A stretch of DNA of 8,664 nt from NCBI GenBank assembly GCA_947452325.1, contig CANGCZ010000054.1, positions 1 through 8,664 on the forward strand, written 5' to 3'. The notes below the pieces were generated by a model. The model made no database searches, had not been told where the DNA came from, and saw nothing but the letters and a program-made list of their open reading frames with translations. Made by a program: the position numbers and the translations under genes. Source of the DNA: Comamonadaceae bacterium (GTDB taxonomy: Bacteria; Pseudomonadota; Gammaproteobacteria; Burkholderiales; Burkholderiaceae_C). This document shows, piece by piece, positions 6,825 through 8,664 of the stretch; position 1 is the first letter of the stretch, and each line of letters opens with the position of its first letter.

Positions 6825-8663
6825 CTATCGAGCCAACACAGGCTGCAAAGCCTTACCGGTGTGCGTGCCCAGTTTCACCAGCGCTTCAGGTGTGTCAGCG
6901 GCCACCACGCGGCCACCACCATCGCCGCCTTCAGGACCCAAGTCAATCACCCAATCGGCTTCGGCTATGACATCCAAATCGTGTTCAATCACCACCACAC
7001 TGTGGCCGCCGTCAACCAGGCGATGCAGCACACGGATCAATTTATCCACATCGGCCATGTGCAAGCCCACCGTCGGTTCGTCCAACACATACAAGGTGTG
7101 CGGTGCCTGCTGACCGCGCCGGGTGATGTCGTCCCGCACCTTGGATAACTCGGTCACCAGTTTGATGCGCTGCGCTTCGCCGCCACTCAAAGTCGGTGAG
7201 GGTTGCCCCAAAGTCAAATAACCCAAACCCACATCTTTGAGCAATTGCAAGGGATGGCTGATTTGCGTCATGGCAGCGAAAAACTCCACCGCTTCATCGA
7301 CCTCCATTTGCAGCACATCGCCTATGCTTTTGCCGCGCCAGCGCACTGCCAAAGTTTCGGGGTTGAAACGTGCGCCTTTGCACACCTCGCACAATACTTT
7401 CACATCCGGCAAGAAACTCATTTCAATGGTGCGCATGCCCTGGCCTTCGCAACCCGGGCAGCGGCCTTCGCCGGTGTTGAAACTGAAGCGCCCGGGGCCG
7501 TAGCCGCGCGCTCTGGCTTCCAAGGTGTCCGCAAACAATTTACGGATGGTGTCCCAAAACCCGATGTAAGTCGCCGGGCAACTGCGCGGTGTTTTGCCTA
7601 TGGGCGTTTGATCGACTTCCAACACACGGTCTATGCTTTCATAGCCACTGACCGCCGTGCAACCCACCCATGCCGGGTGTTTGCCAGCCTCATTCGCTTT
7701 GCGTCCGGCCTGGGTGGAGCGCTGCGCCACCACCGCCTGCACATTGGTCAACAGCACATCGCGAGCGATGGTGGACTTGCCCGAACCGCTGACGCCGGTC
7801 ACCGCCACCAGACGCTGTAGGGGAACGTCAATCGTGATCTTGTTCAGGTTATGCAGAAAAGCACCCGAGACTCTGAGCATGTCTTTTTTAGGGGCGACTA
7901 AACGACGCAATTGCGACGGGTGTTGCATGGCGTGTTTCAGATAACGCCCGGTTTGAGAATCTGGTGCGGCCATCAAATCTGCCACAGAGCCTTGTGCGAC
8001 CAAATGACCGCCGCGCTTACCGGCACTCGGCCCGATGTCGATGATGTGATCCGCACGGCGAATGGTGTCTTCGTCGTGTTCCACCACCACCAGCGTATTG
8101 CCTTTGTCGCTGAGCACTTTCAAAGCGTTGAGCAAAATCTGGTTGTCTCTGGCATGCAAGCCGATGGTGGGTTCATCCAGCACATAGCACACGCCTTGCA
8201 AATGGCTACCGAGTTGCGCAGCCAATCGAATGCGTTGTGCTTCGCCGCCGCTGAGTGTGGGCGCGCCTCTGTCGAGCGTCAAATAACCCAGTCCCACACT
8301 TTCCAAAAATTCCAATCTGCTTTGGATTTCAGGCAGCAGGTCGCGTGCAATATCCGCTTCACGACCGCTCAATGTCAACCCGGCGGCCCAGGTGCGTATG
8401 CGTTGCACACTCATGCGCGCGAGTTCGGTGATGGACACACCGGCAAATTTGACGGCGCGCGCCGTTGGGTTCAAACGGGTGCCTTGGCATTCAGAGCATG
8501 TTTGATCCGCCACGTCTTCAAGCTCAGGTTCGGCAAAACTTTTTTCGCGACCACGGTCTTGCGGGTCTTGCACAGAATCGTCGAGCGCTGCGCGTTGCTC
8601 GCGTGTCAGCGCCGTACCGGTACCGACACAGGAGGTGCACCAGCCATGTTTGCTGTTGTAGGA
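6825..8663 (-). CDS. uvrA: Excinuclease ABC subunit UvrA, C-terminal part; N-terminus beyond window
   Basis: UvrA is the ATPase that finds bulky DNA damage and loads UvrB in nucleotide excision repair. The frame is open to the window edge, giving 612 visible residues. In order (counting from the first visible residue) are a CTSC pair (9-12) after NSKHGW, a second pair CSEC (56-59) followed by QGTRLNP, and the first ABC signature LSGGEAQRIRL (137-147) with Walker B YVLDEPTIGLH (D163, E164). A complete second ATPase follows: Walker A GVSGSGKST (290-298), zinc module CX2C-X19-CX2C (C402, C405, C425, C428) with the FLPDVKV hairpin, signature LSGGEAQRIKL (about 492-502) and YVLDEPTVGLH (D528, E529). 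Only 43 residues separate the first two cysteine pairs, far fewer than the roughly 115-120 in E. coli UvrA. Extra residues lie between the second signature and Walker B. These traits recall the long, duplicated UvrA of Burkholderiales, so the full protein may be double length. The GTG at 8573 is internal, not a start. Confidence 0.96.
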   Translation of the reverse strand, partial: SYNSKHGWCTSCVGTGTALTREQRAALDDSVQDPQDRGREKSFAEPELEDVADQTCSECQGTRLNPTARAVKFAGVSITELARMSVQRIRTWAAGLTLSGREADIARDLLPEIQSRLEFLESVGLGYLTLDRGAPTLSGGEAQRIRLAAQLGSHLQGVCYVLDEPTIGLHARDNQILLNALKVLSDKGNTLVVVEHDEDTIRRADHIIDIGPSAGKRGGHLVAQGSVADLMAAPDSQTGRYLKHAMQHPSQLRRLVAPKKDMLRVSGAFLHNLNKITIDVPLQRLVAVTGVSGSGKSTIARDVLLTNVQAVVAQRSTQAGRKANEAGKHPAWVGCTAVSGYESIDRVLEVDQTPIGKTPRSCPATYIGFWDTIRKLFADTLEARARGYGPGRFSFNTGEGRCPGCEGQGMRTIEMSFLPDVKVLCEVCKGARFNPETLAVRWRGKSIGDVLQMEVDEAVEFFAAMTQISHPLQLLKDVGLGYLTLGQPSPTLSGGEAQRIKLVTELSKVRDDITRRGQQAPHTLYVLDEPTVGLHMADVDKLIRVLHRLVDGGHSVVVIEHDLDVIAEADWVIDLGPEGGDGGGRVVAADTPEALVKLGTHTGKALQPVLAR

Positions 8664-8664
8664 A

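Noticed and set aside
7203..7820. Open + strand frame of 205 codons inside uvrA
   Set aside because: It lies wholly antisense to strongly conserved UvrA coding sequence and has no family motif; high GC and codon bias readily give such frames.

Overview
The window reads as an ordinary chromosomal stretch of a betaproteobacterium, most likely of the order Burkholderiales. The basis is the moderate-to-high GC content, dense gene packing, and recalled resemblance of the UvrA and RF3 proteins to those of that group. No database search was possible, so the taxonomic call is an inference. Coding density is nearly total and the largest gap between genes is 39 bp. No tRNA, rRNA, CRISPR array, insertion sequence, phage gene or clear intrinsic terminator was seen.

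Layout: on the + strand are the 3' part of prfC (release factor 3, positions 2-1453), a membrane-anchored sialidase-like (BNR/Asp-box) protein (1463-2665), and a very tryptophan-rich polytopic membrane protein of unknown function (2662-3336). Spacings of 9 bp and a 4-bp ATGA overlap suggest one transcript. On the - strand, converging on it, are the 3' part of uvrA (excinuclease ATPase, 6825-8663), a GT-B glycosyltransferase of family 9 (5547-6785), a GtrA-family four-helix membrane protein (5036-5554) and a PMT/ArnT-type (GT39) polytopic glycosyltransferase (3309-5039). The last three genes overlap one another by 8 and 4 bp. The two gene strings meet tail to tail with a 28-bp overlap of coding sequence.

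Working picture: GT9, GtrA and GT39 form a coupled three-gene set whose families act on lipid-linked sugars and cell-surface glycans. GT9 is probably a cytoplasmic transferase, GtrA a carrier for polyprenyl-linked sugar, and GT39 a transferase that moves that sugar onto an acceptor on the periplasmic face. The opposing sialidase-like/membrane-protein pair may also act on envelope glycans, but its substrate and link to the transferases are unknown. The housekeeping genes prfC and uvrA flank this envelope block. No clearly new system is visible. The points most worth a look are the uncharacterised sialidase-like/Trp-rich pair, the tail-to-tail overlap, the GT9 lacking the usual catalytic aspartate, the internal repeat in GtrA, and the compact UvrA variant.
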